A stretch of 64,000 nucleotides of DNA from an uncultured Cohaesibacter sp. (GCF_963676485.1 NZ_OY781114.1:3674501-3738500); one strand, 5' to 3'. Positions 9,746 through 22,887 are shown, numbered from the stretch's first letter. Numbers and translations: made by a program. The notes: generated by a model not told the origin, from the letters alone.

Positions 9746-10117
9746 ATGGCTGATCTTGAAAAGCTCGTAGAAGAACTTTCTACCCTGACCGTTATGGAAG
9801 CTGCTGAGCTTTCCACCATGCTTGAAGACAAATGGGGCGTTTCTGCTGCTGCTCCTGTCGCTGTGGCTGCTGCTGCTGGCCCAGCTGCTGAAGCTGCTGA
9901 AGAAAAAACCGAATTTGATGTTGTTCTGACCGCTGCTGGCGACAAGAAAATCAACGTCATCAAGGAAGTCCGTGGCATCACCGGTCTTGGCCTGAAAGAA
10001 GCTAAAGAGCTCGTAGAAGGCGCTCCGAAGCCGGTCAAAGAAGGTGTTGACAAAGCAGAAGCAGAAGAGCTGAAAGCTAAGCTCGAAGCTGCTGGCGCTT
10101 CTGTAGAATTGAAATAA
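9746..10117 (+). CDS. rplL: 50S ribosomal protein L7/L12
   Basis: 123 residues. The N-terminal dimerisation helices, an alanine-rich flexible hinge (about residues 34-52) and a C-terminal factor-binding domain ([29 protein letters not shown] in part) are intact. L12 dimers recruit EF-G, EF-Tu and other GTPases. A hairpin attenuator follows. Confidence 0.98.
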   Translation: MADLEKLVEELSTLTVMEAAELSTMLEDKWGVSAAAPVAVAAAAGPAAEAAEEKTEFDVVLTAAGDKKINVIKEVRGITGLGLKEAKELVEGAPKPVKEGVDKAEAEELKAKLEAAGASVELK

Positions 10118-10137
10118 GGTTTAATCCTTGTGTAGAA

Positions 10138-10166
10138 TTTCGGGGGAGCGATTCCCCCGAAATTTG
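10138..10166 (+). terminator. rplL-rpoB attenuator
   Basis: A 9-bp stem (TTTCGGGGG with CCCCCGAAA, 7-base loop) is followed by TTTG. It lies between rplL and rpoB, where E. coli has a partial terminator that sets polymerase subunit expression below ribosomal protein expression. The U-run is short, as expected for read-through. Confidence 0.65.
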
Positions 10167-10271
10167 CTTCAAAACCAGGTGCCCTTTAATTAGGGCGTTT
10201 TTCTCAAGAGCCTGCACAATCCTGTGACGGGCTTTTTGGTCAACCGCCCATAAGCGAGACGAGGAGCGACG

Positions 10272-13200
10272 ATGGCTCAGACGTTTTCCGGTCGCAAACG
10301 TTTAAGAAAATACTTTGGTCATATTAAAGAAGTGGCAGAAATGCCAAACCTCATTGAGGTTCAGAAGGCTTCTTATGATCAATTCCTGCAAGTGGAAGAA
10401 CCCGCCTCTGGACGCTTTGATGAAGGCCTCCAAGCGGTATTTTCTTCTGTATTCCCGATTACGGATTTTTCCGGCACTTCGCAGCTGGAGTTCGTGCGGT
10501 ATGAATTTGAGGCTCCGAAATATGACACTGAAGAGTGTCGTATGCGCGGCATGACCTATTCTGCTCCGCTCAAACTGACGTTGCGTCTGATTGTGTTTGA
10601 AGTGGACGAAGATACTGGCGCCAAGTCAGTCAAGGACATCAAGGAACAGGATGTCTACATGGGCGATATGCCGCTCATGACGGATAAAGGTACCTTCATC
10701 GTCAACGGTACCGAGCGTGTCATCGTATCCCAGATGCACCGCTCTCCTGGTGTGTTCTTCGACCATGATAAAGGCAAAAGCCATTCCTCTGGCAAACTGC
10801 TGTTTGCTGCACGCATCATTCCTTATCGTGGCTCTTGGCTCGATATCGAGTTTGATGCCAAGGATGTGGTTTATGCTCGTATTGACCGTCGTCGTAAGAT
10901 TCCTGTTTCCAGCCTGCTGCTCGCACTGGGCTTGGATACCGAAGAAATTCTCGATACCTACTATAACAAGGTTGAGTATTCGCGCGTTGGCGATGCCTGG
11001 CAGGTTGCATTTGATGGGGATACCCTGAAAGGCTCCAAGCCGGACACGGATCTTATTGACGCGCAGACCGGCGAGGTTGTCTTCGAATCTGGCAAAAAGC
11101 TGACTGCACGGCAGATCAAAAAGCTGGTTGAAGGCGGTCTGAAATTCCTCAAGGTGGCTGACGAAGAGCTCTATGGCAAATATCTTGCCGAAGATGCTGT
11201 CAGCTTCAGCTCGGGTGAAATTTTCGCAGAAGCCGGTGATGAGCTTGATGAGAAGGTTCTTGGTCTGCTCAAGGACAATGGCTTTGAAGAGATCGCAGTT
11301 CTCAACATTGACCACGTAACTGTCGGACCATACATCCGCAACACGCTGGCCGTTGACAAGAACTCTGATCGTGAATCGGCTCTGTTCGATATCTATCGCG
11401 TGATGCGTCCTGGTGAGCCGCCGACCGTCGAAACCGCAGAAGCAATGCTTCAGTCTCTGTTCTTTGATCCAGAACGCTATGATCTTTCCGCAGTTGGCCG
11501 CGTGAAGATGAATATGCGCATGGATCTGGATGTTGCAGACACGGTTCGGGTTCTGCGGAAGGAAGATATTGTTGAAGTGATCCGCACTTTGCTTGATCTG
11601 CGTGATGGCAAAGGCGAAATCGACGATATCGACAACCTTGGCAACCGTCGTGTTCGTTCTGTCGGCGAGCTGATGGAAAACCAGTATCGCATCGGTTTGC
11701 TGCGCATGGAACGTGCAATCAAGGAACGTATGTCCTCGATTGAAATCGACACGGTCATGCCTCAGGATCTGATCAACGCCAAGCCGGCTGCTGCCGCGGT
11801 TCGCGAGTTCTTTGGTTCTTCCCAGCTCTCGCAGTTCATGGACCAGAACAACCCTCTGTCCGAGATCACGCATAAGCGTCGTCTTTCGGCCTTGGGCCCT
11901 GGTGGTCTGACGCGCGAACGTGCTGGCTTTGAAGTGCGCGACGTGCATCCGACCCACTATGGTCGTATCTGCCCGATTGAAACGCCTGAAGGCCCGAACA
12001 TTGGTCTGATCAACTCTCTGGCTACGTTTGCGCGCGTCAACAAATATGGCTTCATCGAAGCGCCTTATCGCAAGGTGTTCGATGGCAAGGTGACCAACGA
12101 GGTTGTCTATCTTTCTGCAATGGAAGAAGCCAAGCACTATGTTGCTCAGGCAAACGTGGCGCTGTCCGATGATGGTGCCTTCGTGGAAGACTCCGTTATT
12201 TGTCGTCACGCTGGCGAGGTCATGATCACGCCTATCGAGCGTGTTGACTTTATGGATGTGTCGCCCAAACAGCTTGTGTCTGTTGCGGCTGCTCTTATTC
12301 CATTCCTGGAAAACGATGACGCCAACCGCGCATTGATGGGCTCGAACATGCAGCGTCAGGCCGTGCCTCTGGTTCGTGCTGAAGCGCCATTTGTCGGTAC
12401 TGGCATGGAGCCTATCGTGGCTCGGGATTCCGGCGCGGCGATTGCTGCCTATCGTACCGGTGTTGTCGATCAGGTTGATTCTACGCGTATCGTTATTCGG
12501 GCGACCGAAGACATTGATCCGCGTCGGTCCGGTGTTGACATCTATCGTCTGAGCAAGTTCCAGCGTTCGAACCAGTCGACCTGTATCAACCAGCGTCCGC
12601 TCGTGTCTGTTGGTGACTTCGTTCAGAAGGGCGAGATCATTGCTGACGGTCCATCTACGGATCTGGGCGATCTGGCTCTTGGCCGCAACGTGCTTGTCGC
12701 CTTCATGCCTTGGAACGGCTACAACTTCGAAGACTCCATTCTGCTTTCCGAGCGGATTGTGAAAGAGGATATCTTCACCTCGATCCATCTCGAGGAATTC
12801 GAAGTGATGGCCCGCGATACCAAGCTTGGCCCTGAAGAGATTACCCGCGATATTCCGAACGTTTCGGAAGAATCGCTGAAAAATCTCGACGAGGCGGGCA
12901 TCACCTATATCGGCGCTGAAGTGAAACCGGGCGATATTCTCGTCGGCAAGATCACGCCGAAGGGCGAAAGCCCGATGACGCCGGAAGAAAAGCTTCTGCG
13001 TGCCATCTTTGGTGAAAAGGCTTCTGACGTGCGCGACACCTCGCTCCGCATGCCTCCGGGAACCTTTGGTACCGTTGTTGAAGTGCGTGTCTTCAACCGT
13101 CACGGCATCGAAAAAGACGAACGTGCGATGTCTATTGAACGTGAGGAAATCGAGCGTCTGGCGAAAGACCGTGATGACGAGCAGGCCATTCTTGACCGCA

Positions 13201-14414
13201 ACGTCTATGGTCGCCTCGCAGACATGCTCAGTGGCCATGTCGGCACAGCAGGTCCTAAGGGCTTCAGGAAGGACAGCGAGATCACGCATGCCGAGATCTC
13301 TGAGTTCCCTCGTAGTCAATGGTGGCTGTTTGCGGTTGATGACGAAAAGCTGATGGGCGAAATCGAAGCGCTTCGCAACCAGTATGATGAAAGCCGCAAG
13401 CGTCTTGAGCAGCGGTTCATCGACAAGGTTGAGAAACTGCAGCGCGGCGATGAATTGCCACCAGGGGTCATGAAAATGGCCAAGGTCTTTATCGCTATCA
13501 AGCGTAAGATCCAGCCGGGTGACAAGATGGCTGGCCGGCACGGTAACAAGGGTGTGGTATCCAAGATCAACCCGATCGAAGATATGCCATATCTGGAAGA
13601 TGGTACCCATGTGGACATCGTTCTGAACCCGTTGGGTGTGCCTTCGCGTATGAATATCGGGCAGATCCTCGAGACCCACCTTGGTTGGGCCTGCGCAGGC
13701 ATGGGCCACAAGATCGGCAAGATGTATGATGAATACAGACGGTCGGGCAATCTTGAGCCTCTGCGTCTGGAGCTGAAAGACGTCTATCACGATAACGGCA
13801 AGAATCTTGACGTTTCCGAGTATGATGACGAGAGCGTCGTCAAGATGGCCGAACAGCTGCGCAAGGGTGTTTCCATCGCGACTCCGGTCTTTGATGGTGC
13901 GCGTGAGCCAGATGTGAACGACATGCTGGTACAGGCTGGTCTTGACCGGTCTGGTCAGTCCAGATTGTTCGATGGCCGTACCGGTGAGATGTTCGACCGC
14001 CAGGTTACAGTTGGGTATATCTACATGCTCAAACTGCACCATCTGGTCGATGAGAAGATCCACGGACGTTCGATTGGGCCATACTCGCTGGTTACACAGC
14101 AGCCTCTGGGTGGTAAGGCACAGTTCGGTGGTCAGCGCTTCGGTGAGATGGAGGTCTGGGCTCTGGAAGCTTATGGCGCAGCCTACACCTTGCAGGAAAT
14201 GCTCACTGTCAAGTCGGATGACGTTGCCGGACGTACCAAGGTCTATGAAGCGATTGTGCGCGGAGATGATACCTTCGAAGCGGGCATTCCGGAAAGCTTC
14301 AACGTCCTTGTGAAGGAAATTCGGTCTCTGGGTCTAAATATGGAGCTGGAAGACAGCCAGCGCCTGTTGGACTTGGAACCCAATGATACGCCGCCTGCGG
14401 ACGCTGCAGAATAA
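10272..14414 (+). CDS. rpoB: DNA-directed RNA polymerase subunit beta
   Basis: 1380 residues, full length. It forms one pincer of RNA polymerase. The rifampicin-pocket segment begins at about residue 515 ([20 protein letters not shown]) with the wild-type pattern and no classical resistance substitution that I can see. The conserved [12 protein letters not shown] segment near the active site and the C-terminal clamp-contact region are present. rpoC follows after 91 bases. Confidence 0.99.
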   Translation: MAQTFSGRKRLRKYFGHIKEVAEMPNLIEVQKASYDQFLQVEEPASGRFDEGLQAVFSSVFPITDFSGTSQLEFVRYEFEAPKYDTEECRMRGMTYSAPLKLTLRLIVFEVDEDTGAKSVKDIKEQDVYMGDMPLMTDKGTFIVNGTERVIVSQMHRSPGVFFDHDKGKSHSSGKLLFAARIIPYRGSWLDIEFDAKDVVYARIDRRRKIPVSSLLLALGLDTEEILDTYYNKVEYSRVGDAWQVAFDGDTLKGSKPDTDLIDAQTGEVVFESGKKLTARQIKKLVEGGLKFLKVADEELYGKYLAEDAVSFSSGEIFAEAGDELDEKVLGLLKDNGFEEIAVLNIDHVTVGPYIRNTLAVDKNSDRESALFDIYRVMRPGEPPTVETAEAMLQSLFFDPERYDLSAVGRVKMNMRMDLDVADTVRVLRKEDIVEVIRTLLDLRDGKGEIDDIDNLGNRRVRSVGELMENQYRIGLLRMERAIKERMSSIEIDTVMPQDLINAKPAAAAVREFFGSSQLSQFMDQNNPLSEITHKRRLSALGPGGLTRERAGFEVRDVHPTHYGRICPIETPEGPNIGLINSLATFARVNKYGFIEAPYRKVFDGKVTNEVVYLSAMEEAKHYVAQANVALSDDGAFVEDSVICRHAGEVMITPIERVDFMDVSPKQLVSVAAALIPFLENDDANRALMGSNMQRQAVPLVRAEAPFVGTGMEPIVARDSGAAIAAYRTGVVDQVDSTRIVIRATEDIDPRRSGVDIYRLSKFQRSNQSTCINQRPLVSVGDFVQKGEIIADGPSTDLGDLALGRNVLVAFMPWNGYNFEDSILLSERIVKEDIFTSIHLEEFEVMARDTKLGPEEITRDIPNVSEESLKNLDEAGITYIGAEVKPGDILVGKITPKGESPMTPEEKLLRAIFGEKASDVRDTSLRMPPGTFGTVVEVRVFNRHGIEKDERAMSIEREEIERLAKDRDDEQAILDRNVYGRLADMLSGHVGTAGPKGFRKDSEITHAEISEFPRSQWWLFAVDDEKLMGEIEALRNQYDESRKRLEQRFIDKVEKLQRGDELPPGVMKMAKVFIAIKRKIQPGDKMAGRHGNKGVVSKINPIEDMPYLEDGTHVDIVLNPLGVPSRMNIGQILETHLGWACAGMGHKIGKMYDEYRRSGNLEPLRLELKDVYHDNGKNLDVSEYDDESVVKMAEQLRKGVSIATPVFDGAREPDVNDMLVQAGLDRSGQSRLFDGRTGEMFDRQVTVGYIYMLKLHHLVDEKIHGRSIGPYSLVTQQPLGGKAQFGGQRFGEMEVWALEAYGAAYTLQEMLTVKSDDVAGRTKVYEAIVRGDDTFEAGIPESFNVLVKEIRSLGLNMELEDSQRLLDLEPNDTPPADAAE

Positions 14415-14505
14415 GCCGCGCCCGAGTTAAACGAAACTAGGCATTTTTTCGGAACGGGTCGCAGGGTAAAGCCTTGCGATCCGTCAACCCGTAAGAGGAG
14501 ACACC

Positions 14506-17500
14506 ATGAACCACGAGGTCATGAATCTTTTCAGTCCGCAGGCTCAGGCCCAGACTTTTGACCAGATCCGCGTTTCTATCGCGAGCCCGGAAAAAATTCT
14601 TTCCTGGTCCTTTGGTGAGATCAAAAAGCCTGAAACGATCAACTATCGTACGTTCAAGCCTGAGCGTGATGGTCTTTTCTGTGCGCGTATCTTTGGTCCA
14701 ATCAAGGACTATGAGTGCTTGTGCGGCAAGTACAAGCGCATGAAATACAAAGGCATCATTTGTGAAAAATGTGGTGTTGAAGTTACGTTGTCTCGCGTGC
14801 GTCGTGAACGCATGGGGCACATCGAACTTGCAGCGCCGGTTGCTCACATCTGGTTCCTGAAGTCCCTGCCGAGCCGTATCGGCCAGCTGCTTGACATGAC
14901 GCTCAAGGATCTTGAGCGCGTTCTTTACTTCGAGAACTATATTGTCGTAGAGCCGGGACTGACGCCGCTCAAGGAATATCAGCTCCTCAGTGAAGAGGAG
15001 TATATAATTGCACAGGACGAGTATGGCGAGGATACATTCACCGCCATGATTGGCGCTGAGGCGATCCGCGAAATCCTTGCCTCTCTGGATCTGGAGCAGA
15101 TCTCAGACAAGCTGCGCAAGGAAATTGCCGAGAGCACATCTTCGTTAAAGCCAATCAAGCTTGCCAAGCGTTTGAAGATCGTTGAAGCCTTCATCGAATC
15201 CGGCAACCGTCCGGAATGGATGATCATGACGATCGTTCCGGTTATTCCGCCGGATCTGCGTCCGCTGGTACCGCTTGATGGTGGCCGTTTTGCTACGTCT
15301 GACCTCAACGATCTTTATCGTCGTGTGATCAACCGTAACAACCGTCTGAAGCGTCTGATGGAGTTGCGTGCGCCGGATATCATCATCCGGAACGAAAAAC
15401 GCATGCTGCAGGAATCTGTTGATGCCCTGTTTGATAACGGTCGTCGTGGCCGCGTCATTACCGGCGCCAACAAACGTCCTCTGAAATCCCTGTCTGACAT
15501 GCTCAAAGGTAAGCATGGTCGCTTCCGTCAGAACCTTCTGGGTAAACGCGTCGACTATTCCGGTCGTTCCGTTATTACCGTGGGTCCTGAACTGAAGCTG
15601 CACCAATGTGGCCTGCCGAAGAAAATGGCGCTTGAGCTGTTCAAGCCGTTCATCTATTCGCGTCTTGATGCCAAGGGCTATTCGACGACTGTGAAGCAGG
15701 CCAAGAAGCTGGTCGAGAAGGGCAAACCTGAAGTTTGGGATATCCTTGAAGAGGTTATTCGCGAGCATCCGGTTATGCTTAACCGTGCGCCAACGCTTCA
15801 CCGCCTTGGTATTCAGGCTTTCGAACCGCATCTGGTTGAAGGTAAGGCCATTCAGCTGCATCCGCTGGTCTGCTCGGCATTTAACGCCGACTTTGACGGT
15901 GACCAGATGGCTGTTCACGTTCCGCTTTCTCTGGAAGCGCAGCTTGAAGCCCGCGTGCTGATGATGTCCACGAACAACATTCTGCATCCGGCCAACGGTG
16001 AGCCAATCATCGTTCCATCGCAGGATATCGTTCTGGGGCTTTACTATCTCTCGATCATGAATGAGAACGAGCCGGGTGAGGGGATGCTATTCTCCGATAT
16101 CGGCGAGTTGCATCATGCTCTGGAAACCAAGGCTGTTACCCTGCATGCGAAAGTCAAAGGTCGCTTCAAGACCATTGATGAAGAAGGCAATCAGGTTTCT
16201 GAAATTTATGAAACCACGCCAGGCCGCATGCTGATTGGTGAGCTTCTGCCACGCCATCCGCAGGTCTCGTTTGAAGCTTGTAACAAGCTGATGACCAAGA
16301 AAGAAATTTCCAAGATGATCCACTTTGTCTATCGGGCATGTGGTCAGAAGGAAACGGTCATCTTCTGTGACAAGATCATGGGGCTTGGGTTCAATCGTGC
16401 GTTCCGTGCCGGTATTTCCTTCGGTAAGGACGACATGGTTATCCCTGACACCAAGGCCGGTCTCATCGAAGAGACCAGCACCATGGCGATGGAATTTGAA
16501 AGCCAGTATAACGATGGTCTCATTACGCAGGGCGAGAAATACAACAAGGTTGTTGACGCCTGGGCGAAATGTACTGACCGCGTTGCCGACGAGATGATGA
16601 AGCGTATTCAGGCTGTCGAGTTCGACGAGGAAACCAACCGCCAGAAACCGATGAACTCGGTTTACATGATGGCGCACTCTGGTGCTCGTGGTTCACCGGC
16701 ACAGATGAAGCAGCTGGCTGGTATGCGTGGTCTTATGGCCAAGCCTTCAGGCGAGATTATCGAAACACCGATTATCTCGAACTTTAAAGAAGGCCTCACC
16801 GTGATGGAATACTTCAACTCCACACATGGTGCGCGTAAAGGTCTGGCTGATACGGCTCTGAAAACGGCCAACTCGGGTTATCTGACCCGTCGTCTGGTGG
16901 ACGTTGCTCAGGACTGTATCATCACCGAAGTTGATTGCGGCTCGGAAGAGGGGCTGGAAGTTCGTGCGATTGTTGACTCCGGTCAGGTTGTTGCGACGCT
17001 TGGTACACGTACCAAGGGCCGGACCGCCGCTGAGGATGTTGTCAATCCAAAGACTGGTGAAATGATCGTTCCGAAGGGGCAGATCATTTCTGAAGAGCAT
17101 CTCGAGGAAATCGAGACTTGTGGTTTGCAATCCATCACCGTGCGTTCGGTTCTGACCTGTAATTCCCGCAATGGTGTTTGCGCCGCTTGTTACGGTCGTG
17201 ACCTTGCTCGTGGTACCGAAGTGAATATTGGTGAGGCTGTTGGCGTTATCGCGGCTCAGTCTATCGGTGAGCCCGGCACGCAGCTGACCATGCGTACGTT
17301 CCACATTGGTGGTACGGCACAGGTGGTTGACAGCTCCTTCGTCGAATCCAACTTCGAAGGTACGATCCAGATCCGCAACCGCAATGTTGCACGCAACTCT
17401 GAAGGCAAACTGATCACTCTGGGCCGGAACGTTTCCATTGCCATCATCGATGATGAAGGCAACGAGCGCTCCACCAACAAAGTGACCTACGGTACAATCC

Positions 17501-18717
17501 TTCATGTTGATGAAGGCGATCGGGTCAAGCTTGGTCAACGTCTGGCCGAGTGGGATCCATATACCCGTCCGGTTCTTGCCGAATCCGACGGTGTCATCGA
17601 CTTTGAAGATGTTGCTGAAGGGCTTTCGGTTAGCGAAGCGACCGATGAGTCGACCGGTATCACCAAGCGTGTCGTTATCGATTGGCGGTCCAACCCACGT
17701 TCGGCAGATATGAAGCCTGCGATCACCATCAAAGACGCAAGTGGAGCCATCAAGACGCTTCCTCGCGGTGGCGATGCCCGGTATCTGCTGCAGGTGGACG
17801 CTATTCTGTCGGTTCAGCCAGGAACCAAGGTTTCTGCTGGTGATGTTCTTGCGCGTAGTCCAATGGAAAGCGCCAAGACAAAAGACATTACCGGTGGTCT
17901 GCCACGTGTGGCTGAATTGTTCGAAGCGCGTCGTCCAAAGGATCATGCTGTTATCGCAGATGTTGATGGCACCATCCGCTTTGGTCGTGACTACAAGAAC
18001 AAACGCCGTATCGTTCTCGAACCTGCTGATGAGACGATGGACCCAATTGAATATCTCATCCCGAAAGGACGTCCTTTCCATCTTCAGGAAGGTGACTTCA
18101 TCGAGAAGGGTGAATATATTCTGGATGGTAATCCTGCGCCGCATGACATTCTGGCCGTCAAGGGTGTTGCAGCTCTGGCTGAATATCTCGTCAACGAGAT
18201 TCAGGATGTCTATCGTCTTCAGGGTGTGGGTATCAACGACAAGCATATTGAAGTGATTGTTCGTCAGATGCTGCAGAAGATCGAGATCGAAGATCAGGGT
18301 GACAGCTACTTCCTGCATGGCGAACATATCGATCGCCTAGAGTTTGCAGAAGAGAATGAACGTCTGGCTGCGGAAGGCAAGCATCCAGCGAAAGGTAAGC
18401 CGGTTCTGCTTGGTATCACCAAGGCCAGCTTGCAGACGCGTTCCTTCATCTCTGCCGCTTCGTTCCAGGAAACCACGCGTGTTCTCACCGAGGCATCTGT
18501 ACAGGGCAAGATCGATACCCTGGAAGGCCTCAAAGAGAACGTTATCGTTGGTCGCCTGATCCCGGCCGGTACCGGTCGCGTGATGTCTGGCCTGCGCCGT
18601 GTTGCGACCCATCGCGATGATCTCATTCTGGAAGAAAAGCAGCGGACCCAGTCCCTGACTTCCACTCCACAGATCCGCGATATGTCGGAGCCAACGCCGG
18701 TGGATCCTGCTGAATAA
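14506..18717 (+). CDS. rpoC: DNA-directed RNA polymerase subunit beta'
   Basis: 1403 residues. The catalytic Mg2+ loop NADFDGD is at residues 460-466. The N-terminal zinc ribbon has Cys71, Cys73, Cys86 and Cys89; a second cysteine cluster lies around [15 protein letters not shown]. The chosen ATG (MNHEVMNLF) has an AGAGGAG site upstream. It ends the secE-to-rpoC run at a strong terminator. Confidence 0.99.
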   Translation: MNHEVMNLFSPQAQAQTFDQIRVSIASPEKILSWSFGEIKKPETINYRTFKPERDGLFCARIFGPIKDYECLCGKYKRMKYKGIICEKCGVEVTLSRVRRERMGHIELAAPVAHIWFLKSLPSRIGQLLDMTLKDLERVLYFENYIVVEPGLTPLKEYQLLSEEEYIIAQDEYGEDTFTAMIGAEAIREILASLDLEQISDKLRKEIAESTSSLKPIKLAKRLKIVEAFIESGNRPEWMIMTIVPVIPPDLRPLVPLDGGRFATSDLNDLYRRVINRNNRLKRLMELRAPDIIIRNEKRMLQESVDALFDNGRRGRVITGANKRPLKSLSDMLKGKHGRFRQNLLGKRVDYSGRSVITVGPELKLHQCGLPKKMALELFKPFIYSRLDAKGYSTTVKQAKKLVEKGKPEVWDILEEVIREHPVMLNRAPTLHRLGIQAFEPHLVEGKAIQLHPLVCSAFNADFDGDQMAVHVPLSLEAQLEARVLMMSTNNILHPANGEPIIVPSQDIVLGLYYLSIMNENEPGEGMLFSDIGELHHALETKAVTLHAKVKGRFKTIDEEGNQVSEIYETTPGRMLIGELLPRHPQVSFEACNKLMTKKEISKMIHFVYRACGQKETVIFCDKIMGLGFNRAFRAGISFGKDDMVIPDTKAGLIEETSTMAMEFESQYNDGLITQGEKYNKVVDAWAKCTDRVADEMMKRIQAVEFDEETNRQKPMNSVYMMAHSGARGSPAQMKQLAGMRGLMAKPSGEIIETPIISNFKEGLTVMEYFNSTHGARKGLADTALKTANSGYLTRRLVDVAQDCIITEVDCGSEEGLEVRAIVDSGQVVATLGTRTKGRTAAEDVVNPKTGEMIVPKGQIISEEHLEEIETCGLQSITVRSVLTCNSRNGVCAACYGRDLARGTEVNIGEAVGVIAAQSIGEPGTQLTMRTFHIGGTAQVVDSSFVESNFEGTIQIRNRNVARNSEGKLITLGRNVSIAIIDDEGNERSTNKVTYGTILHVDEGDRVKLGQRLAEWDPYTRPVLAESDGVIDFEDVAEGLSVSEATDESTGITKRVVIDWRSNPRSADMKPAITIKDASGAIKTLPRGGDARYLLQVDAILSVQPGTKVSAGDVLARSPMESAKTKDITGGLPRVAELFEARRPKDHAVIADVDGTIRFGRDYKNKRRIVLEPADETMDPIEYLIPKGRPFHLQEGDFIEKGEYILDGNPAPHDILAVKGVAALAEYLVNEIQDVYRLQGVGINDKHIEVIVRQMLQKIEIEDQGDSYFLHGEHIDRLEFAEENERLAAEGKHPAKGKPVLLGITKASLQTRSFISAASFQETTRVLTEASVQGKIDTLEGLKENVIVGRLIPAGTGRVMSGLRRVATHRDDLILEEKQRTQSLTSTPQIRDMSEPTPVDPAE

Positions 18718-18741
18718 GCAAAAGCTTCAGGATTGAAAGTC

Positions 18742-18781
18742 AATAAGGGCCGCCCTGTACTGCAGGGTGGCCCTTATTTTT
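18742..18781 (+). terminator. Strong terminator after rpoC
   Basis: AATAAGGGCC pairs with GGCCCTTATT, with an inner CCCTG/CAGGG helix, and TTTTTG follows. About 16 bp of stem make this one of the strongest terminators in the window. Confidence 0.92.
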
Positions 18782-18858
18782 GTGGGGCTCGTTTTCAAGC
18801 CCCACTTTTAACATATTCAGCCAGATACATGAGCGCCTTCAAGTGGAGTAAAGATATT

Positions 18859-19389
18859 ATGTTTTCTGGTCATCCTATAGAGTTCAAGAAGATGAAGACT
18901 TTTTGCGTGGTGTTTGCAGCCGGAGTGGCTGCGTCTGCATCCTCATTTGCCGACTGCCGGGAGCCAACCGGCAATGGTTTCCTTCTCAAGGGCGAGACAG
19001 CCTTGCAGGTTGCCAAAGGTCTGGAGTGGAAGCGGTGTGCCATGGGCATGCAATGGTCGCAGAAAAAGGGCGCCTGCCTTGGTGAGCCTCTCGGGCTCGG
19101 TTTGGAGGAAGCAAAGCTAGAAGCTGAGAAACTGGGCAATGGTTGGCGGCTGCCTTCCGCAGAAGAGTTTGACAATATCTTTATGGAAAGCTGTTCAGGC
19201 CCCAAGATCGATACGATTGTCTTCCCCGGAATCGAGGTCTCCGATTTTGGAGATGGAGCAGAGTTCTGGACGACTACGCCGATTTCCCTTCCTCGCATGT
19301 ATTACTATTTCAATGTAACGCATGGCTATGTGGATGCTCACAGCGCAGGCTTCTCACTTTCCAGTTTGCTCGTCAGGAATCATCAGTGA
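18859..19389 (+). CDS. Secreted DUF1566-type protein
   Basis: About 176 residues. After a hydrophobic signal segment (KTFCVVFAAGVAASASSFA) comes a pattern typical of DUF1566/Lcl C-terminal domains: GLEWKRCAMGMQW, a Cys in KKGACLGEP, then GWRLPSAEEF and EFWTTTPIS. These domains occur in surface or extracellular proteins; biochemical function is mostly unknown. The ATG at 18859 has a GGAG ten bases upstream; an ATG at 18892 (MKTFCVV) would also leave a signal peptide. It stands alone between the rpoC terminator and the rpsL promoter region. Confidence 0.7.
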   Translation: MFSGHPIEFKKMKTFCVVFAAGVAASASSFADCREPTGNGFLLKGETALQVAKGLEWKRCAMGMQWSQKKGACLGEPLGLGLEEAKLEAEKLGNGWRLPSAEEFDNIFMESCSGPKIDTIVFPGIEVSDFGDGAEFWTTTPISLPRMYYYFNVTHGYVDAHSAGFSLSSLLVRNHQ

Positions 19390-19877
19390 AGATGCAAGAG
19401 TTTAGCAGAGAATCTGTTGCAACTTGCTGCCTCGATGCGCTGATGCTTTTGGCATGATTCCTACCTGAAAATGGGGAAGAATCGGCGGTTTCTTGTAGGG
19501 TTGGTTTTTAACTATCTGAAAATTGCGAATTTTGTCGAAAATGGGTAATAAAAATACAATCATTTCCTGCAACTGGTGGGCTTCTGGGAATCTTCACCAA
19601 GGGGGTTGACGGAATGCATTCTTCAGAGTAGTTTCGCGCCACTTCTCGAACATGCCGTAAGTGCTCAATGATCGAAAGCGCCACGTTTTCGACGCAAGAC
19701 CACTTAAACGATGTTCGTCTTAATGAAGCTGAGATTGACTGGCTCATGATTGCGGTTCGCCGTAATCCTCTGGTTTTCACAGCCCCGTTCGCGGCAAATG
19801 TCGTGCGATGGTGCGCTTTTGCGCGTGCGGACGGTGCAATATGTAATTATTCAGAGAGATCTGAAAGGCACACGTTA
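19390..19877 (+). promoter_or_regulatory. rpsL upstream region with promoter and long leader
   Basis: 488 bases without a convincing gene. The best promoter is TTGACG (19606-19611), 17 bases, then TAGTTT (19629-19634). It would give a leader of about 240 bases before the rpsL ATG. An in-frame extension of rpsL from 19668 is open, but nothing in it resembles S12. Confidence 0.5.
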
Positions 19878-20249
19878 ATGCCAACCATTAACCAGCTTAT
19901 TCGTAAACCGCGCAAAGCGCCGGTGAAGCGAAACAAAGTTCCGGCCATGGAGGCCTGCCCTCAGAAGCGGGGCGTTTGTACGCGCGTCTACACCACTACG
20001 CCTAAGAAGCCTAACTCGGCTCTGCGTAAGGTTGCTAAGGTTCGCTTGACTAACGGTTTTGAAGTTATTGGCTACATCCCTGGTGAGGGCCATAACCTTC
20101 AGGAACACTCCGTTGTCATGATCCGCGGCGGTCGCGTGAAAGATTTGCCTGGTGTTCGTTATCACATTCTTCGCGGTGTTCTCGATACACAAGGTGTTAA
20201 AGACCGTAAACAGCGCCGTTCTAAATATGGTGCGAAGCGGCCGAAATAA
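19878..20249 (+). CDS. rpsL: 30S ribosomal protein S12
   Basis: 123 residues. S12 lines the decoding centre. The segment [12 protein letters not shown] keeps the wild-type lysine pair (Lys43/44) associated with streptomycin sensitivity, and Asp89 in [12 protein letters not shown] is the residue that RimO methylthiolates in other bacteria. The start is the ATG of [10 protein letters not shown]; the open frame begins 70 codons earlier without homology. First gene of the str operon. Confidence 0.98.
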   Translation: MPTINQLIRKPRKAPVKRNKVPAMEACPQKRGVCTRVYTTTPKKPNSALRKVAKVRLTNGFEVIGYIPGEGHNLQEHSVVMIRGGRVKDLPGVRYHILRGVLDTQGVKDRKQRRSKYGAKRPK

Positions 20250-20273
20250 GCCGCTTATTGGAGTTCTGGTCAC

Positions 20274-20744
20274 ATGTCACGTCGCCATAGTGCAGAAAAA
20301 CGCGTTATCAACCCGGATCCTAAATTCGGTGATACCGTTATTTCGAAATTCATGAACAGCATCATGCTGGACGGCAAAAAGTCCGTTTCAGAAAGCATCG
20401 TTTACGGTGCACTTGATTCTGTTGAAGGAAAATTGAAGCAAGACCCAGTAGAAGTGTTTCACACTGCTCTGGAAAATGTCATGCCTCAAGTGGAAGTTCG
20501 TTCCCGCCGTGTTGGTGGTGCGACTTACCAGGTTCCTGTTGATGTTCGTACCGAACGCAAACAGGCCCTGGCTATCCGTTGGATCATTGCAGCAGCCCGC
20601 AATCGTAACGAGCGCACCATGATCGATCGCCTTTCTGGCGAGCTTCTGGATGCATTCAACAATCGCGGTTCTGCAGTCAAAAAACGCGAGGACACGCACC
20701 GGATGGCTGAAGCCAACCGTGCCTTCTCGCATTATCGCTGGTAA
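20274..20744 (+). CDS. rpsG: 30S ribosomal protein S7
   Basis: 156 residues, the usual length. S7 starts assembly of the 30S head and contacts E-site tRNA. The S7 signature for the 16S rRNA-binding helices and the beta-hairpin ([20 protein letters not shown]) is present. In many bacteria S7 is the repressor of the str operon. Confidence 0.98.
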   Translation: MSRRHSAEKRVINPDPKFGDTVISKFMNSIMLDGKKSVSESIVYGALDSVEGKLKQDPVEVFHTALENVMPQVEVRSRRVGGATYQVPVDVRTERKQALAIRWIIAAARNRNERTMIDRLSGELLDAFNNRGSAVKKREDTHRMAEANRAFSHYRW

Positions 20745-20762
20745 ACCATTAGGGGCGAAGTC

Positions 20763-22838
20763 ATGGCACGCAGCCACAAAATTGAGGATTATCGTAACTT
20801 CGGCATCATGGCCCACATTGATGCTGGTAAGACGACCACTACGGAGCGGATCCTCTATTACACAGGTAAAAGCCATAAGATTGGCGAAGTTCATGATGGT
20901 GCTGCCACCATGGACTGGATGGAACAAGAGCAGGAACGTGGTATTACCATTACGTCCGCTGCAACGACTTGTTTTTGGCGTGAAAAGCGTCTGAACATCA
21001 TCGACACCCCAGGCCACGTCGACTTCACCATTGAAGTTGAACGTTCTCTGCGTGTGCTTGACGGCGCTGTGTGCTGCCTGGATGCGAACGCTGGTGTTGA
21101 GCCTCAGACTGAAACCGTTTGGCGTCAGGCTGACAAATACGCCGTTCCTCGGATGATCTTCGTCAACAAGATGGACAAACTCGGTGCTGATTTCTACCGC
21201 TGTGTAGAAATGATCGAGAGCCGCCTTGGTGCCAATCCGCTCTGCCTTCAGTTGCCTGTTGGTGCTGAAAGCGAATTCAAGGGCGTTATTGATCTGATCA
21301 ACATGAAGCAGATCATCTGGCACGAAGAGCACCTCGGTGCCGAGTTCGAAACCAATGAAATTCCTGAAGCTGATCTGGATCAGGCTCAGGAATATCGCGA
21401 AAAGCTTATCGAAGCTGTCGTCGAAATTGACGAAGAAGCTATGGAAGCTTATCTAGAAGGTGACGAGCCGAATAACGAAAAGATCATGGAACTGATCCGT
21501 AAGGGCACCATTGCCAACGAATTCGTTCCGATCCTTTGCGGTACTGCTTTCAAGAACAAAGGTGTTCAGCCTCTGCTTGATGCTGTTGTCGACTATCTGC
21601 CTAGCCCAATTGACATTGAAGCCATCAAGGGCATCGATGCCAAGACAGATGAGCCGATCGAACGTCATGCAGACGATGAAGAGCCATTTTCCATGCTGGC
21701 GTTCAAGATTGCGAACGACCCGTTTGTTGGCTCTCTGACCTTCTGCCGCGTTTACTCCGGTACGTTGACTGCGGGTTCTTCCGTTCTCAACACCGTTAAG
21801 GAAAAACGTGAGCGTGTAGGCCGTATGCTTCAGATGCACTCCAACTCTCGTGAGGACATCAAGGAAGCTTACGCTGGCGACATCGTTGCTATCGCAGGTC
21901 TGAAAGATACCACCACTGGTGATACTCTTTGTGATCCTCTGAAGCCGGTTATTCTTGAACGTATGGAATTCCCGGAACCTGTGATCGAGATCGCTGTCGA
22001 GCCGAAAACCAAAGCCGACCAGGAAAAGATGGGCCTCGCGCTCAATCGTCTGGCTGCCGAAGATCCTTCTTTCCGTGTCAAAACGGACGAAGAATCCGGT
22101 CAGACCATCATGGCTGGCATGGGCGAACTTCACCTCGACATTCTTGTTGATCGCATGAAGCGCGAATTCAAGGTTGAAGCTCAGATTGGTGCGCCTCAGG
22201 TTGCTTATCGTGAAACCATCACGAAAGAAGAAACCGTCGATTACACCCACAAGAAACAGTCGGGTGGTACTGGTCAGTTCGGTCGCGTCAAGATGATTAT
22301 CGGCCCGAATGAGCCTGGTGCTGGTTTCGAGTTCAAATCTTCCATCGTTGGTGGTGCTATTCCCAAGGAATACATCCCGGGTGTTGAAAAAGGTGTCCAG
22401 TCTGTCATGACCGCAGGTCCTCTGGCTGGCTTCCCAATGGTAGACATCAAAGTCGAGCTGATCGACGGTGCCTTCCATGATGTTGACTCTTCCGTTCTTG
22501 CCTTCGAGATCGCATCTCGTGCCGGTTTCCGTGAAGGTTGTCAAAAAGCTGGTCCGAAACTGCTCGAACCAATGATGAAAGTCGAAGTTGTAACCCCTGA
22601 AGAATATATGGGTGACATCATCGGCGACATTAACTCCCGTCGCGGTCAGATCTCAGGAACTGAATCCCGCGGTGTTGTAACCGTCATTAGCTCCATGGTT
22701 CCTCTGGCGAACATGTTTGGCTATGTGAACACTCTTCGTTCCATGTCACAGGGTCGCGCTCAGTTTTCCATGGTGTTTGATCACTACGCACAGGTGCCAC
22801 AGGCAGTCGCAGATGAGGTTCAGGCCAAATACGCCTAA
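20763..22838 (+). CDS. fusA: Elongation factor G
   Basis: 691 residues. The translocation GTPase of the ribosome. The G motifs [21 protein letters not shown] and NKMDK are intact, and the domain IV loop region is full length. It starts 18 bases after rpsG. Single copy in this window. Confidence 0.98.
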   Translation: MARSHKIEDYRNFGIMAHIDAGKTTTTERILYYTGKSHKIGEVHDGAATMDWMEQEQERGITITSAATTCFWREKRLNIIDTPGHVDFTIEVERSLRVLDGAVCCLDANAGVEPQTETVWRQADKYAVPRMIFVNKMDKLGADFYRCVEMIESRLGANPLCLQLPVGAESEFKGVIDLINMKQIIWHEEHLGAEFETNEIPEADLDQAQEYREKLIEAVVEIDEEAMEAYLEGDEPNNEKIMELIRKGTIANEFVPILCGTAFKNKGVQPLLDAVVDYLPSPIDIEAIKGIDAKTDEPIERHADDEEPFSMLAFKIANDPFVGSLTFCRVYSGTLTAGSSVLNTVKEKRERVGRMLQMHSNSREDIKEAYAGDIVAIAGLKDTTTGDTLCDPLKPVILERMEFPEPVIEIAVEPKTKADQEKMGLALNRLAAEDPSFRVKTDEESGQTIMAGMGELHLDILVDRMKREFKVEAQIGAPQVAYRETITKEETVDYTHKKQSGGTGQFGRVKMIIGPNEPGAGFEFKSSIVGGAIPKEYIPGVEKGVQSVMTAGPLAGFPMVDIKVELIDGAFHDVDSSVLAFEIASRAGFREGCQKAGPKLLEPMMKVEVVTPEEYMGDIIGDINSRRGQISGTESRGVVTVISSMVPLANMFGYVNTLRSMSQGRAQFSMVFDHYAQVPQAVADEVQAKYA

Positions 22839-22855
22839 ATCAAATCGATTGGTCG

Positions 22856-22887
22856 ATCGGCTCGTTGTTTCCGCAATGAGCTGATCT
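22856..22887. repeat. Hairpin between fusA and tuf2
   Basis: A 13-bp stem with two G-U pairs (GATCGGCTCGTTG with CAATGAGCTGATC) closes a six-base loop. No T-run follows, so it is more likely an RNA processing or stability element than a terminator. Confidence 0.5.

Noticed and set aside
10626-14063. 1145-residue open frame antisense to rpoB
   Set aside because: Rich in His/Asn/Arg with no domain; arises from codon bias of the highly conserved rpoB on the other strand.
16747-18327. 526-residue open frame antisense to rpoC
   Set aside because: Same shadow effect; no ribosome site, no family features.
19668-19877. N-terminal extension of rpsL
   Set aside because: S12 begins at MPTINQL; the extension is leader DNA with no similarity.
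21453-22544. 363-residue frame antisense to fusA
   Set aside because: Shadow of fusA; composition typical of reverse-strand translation.
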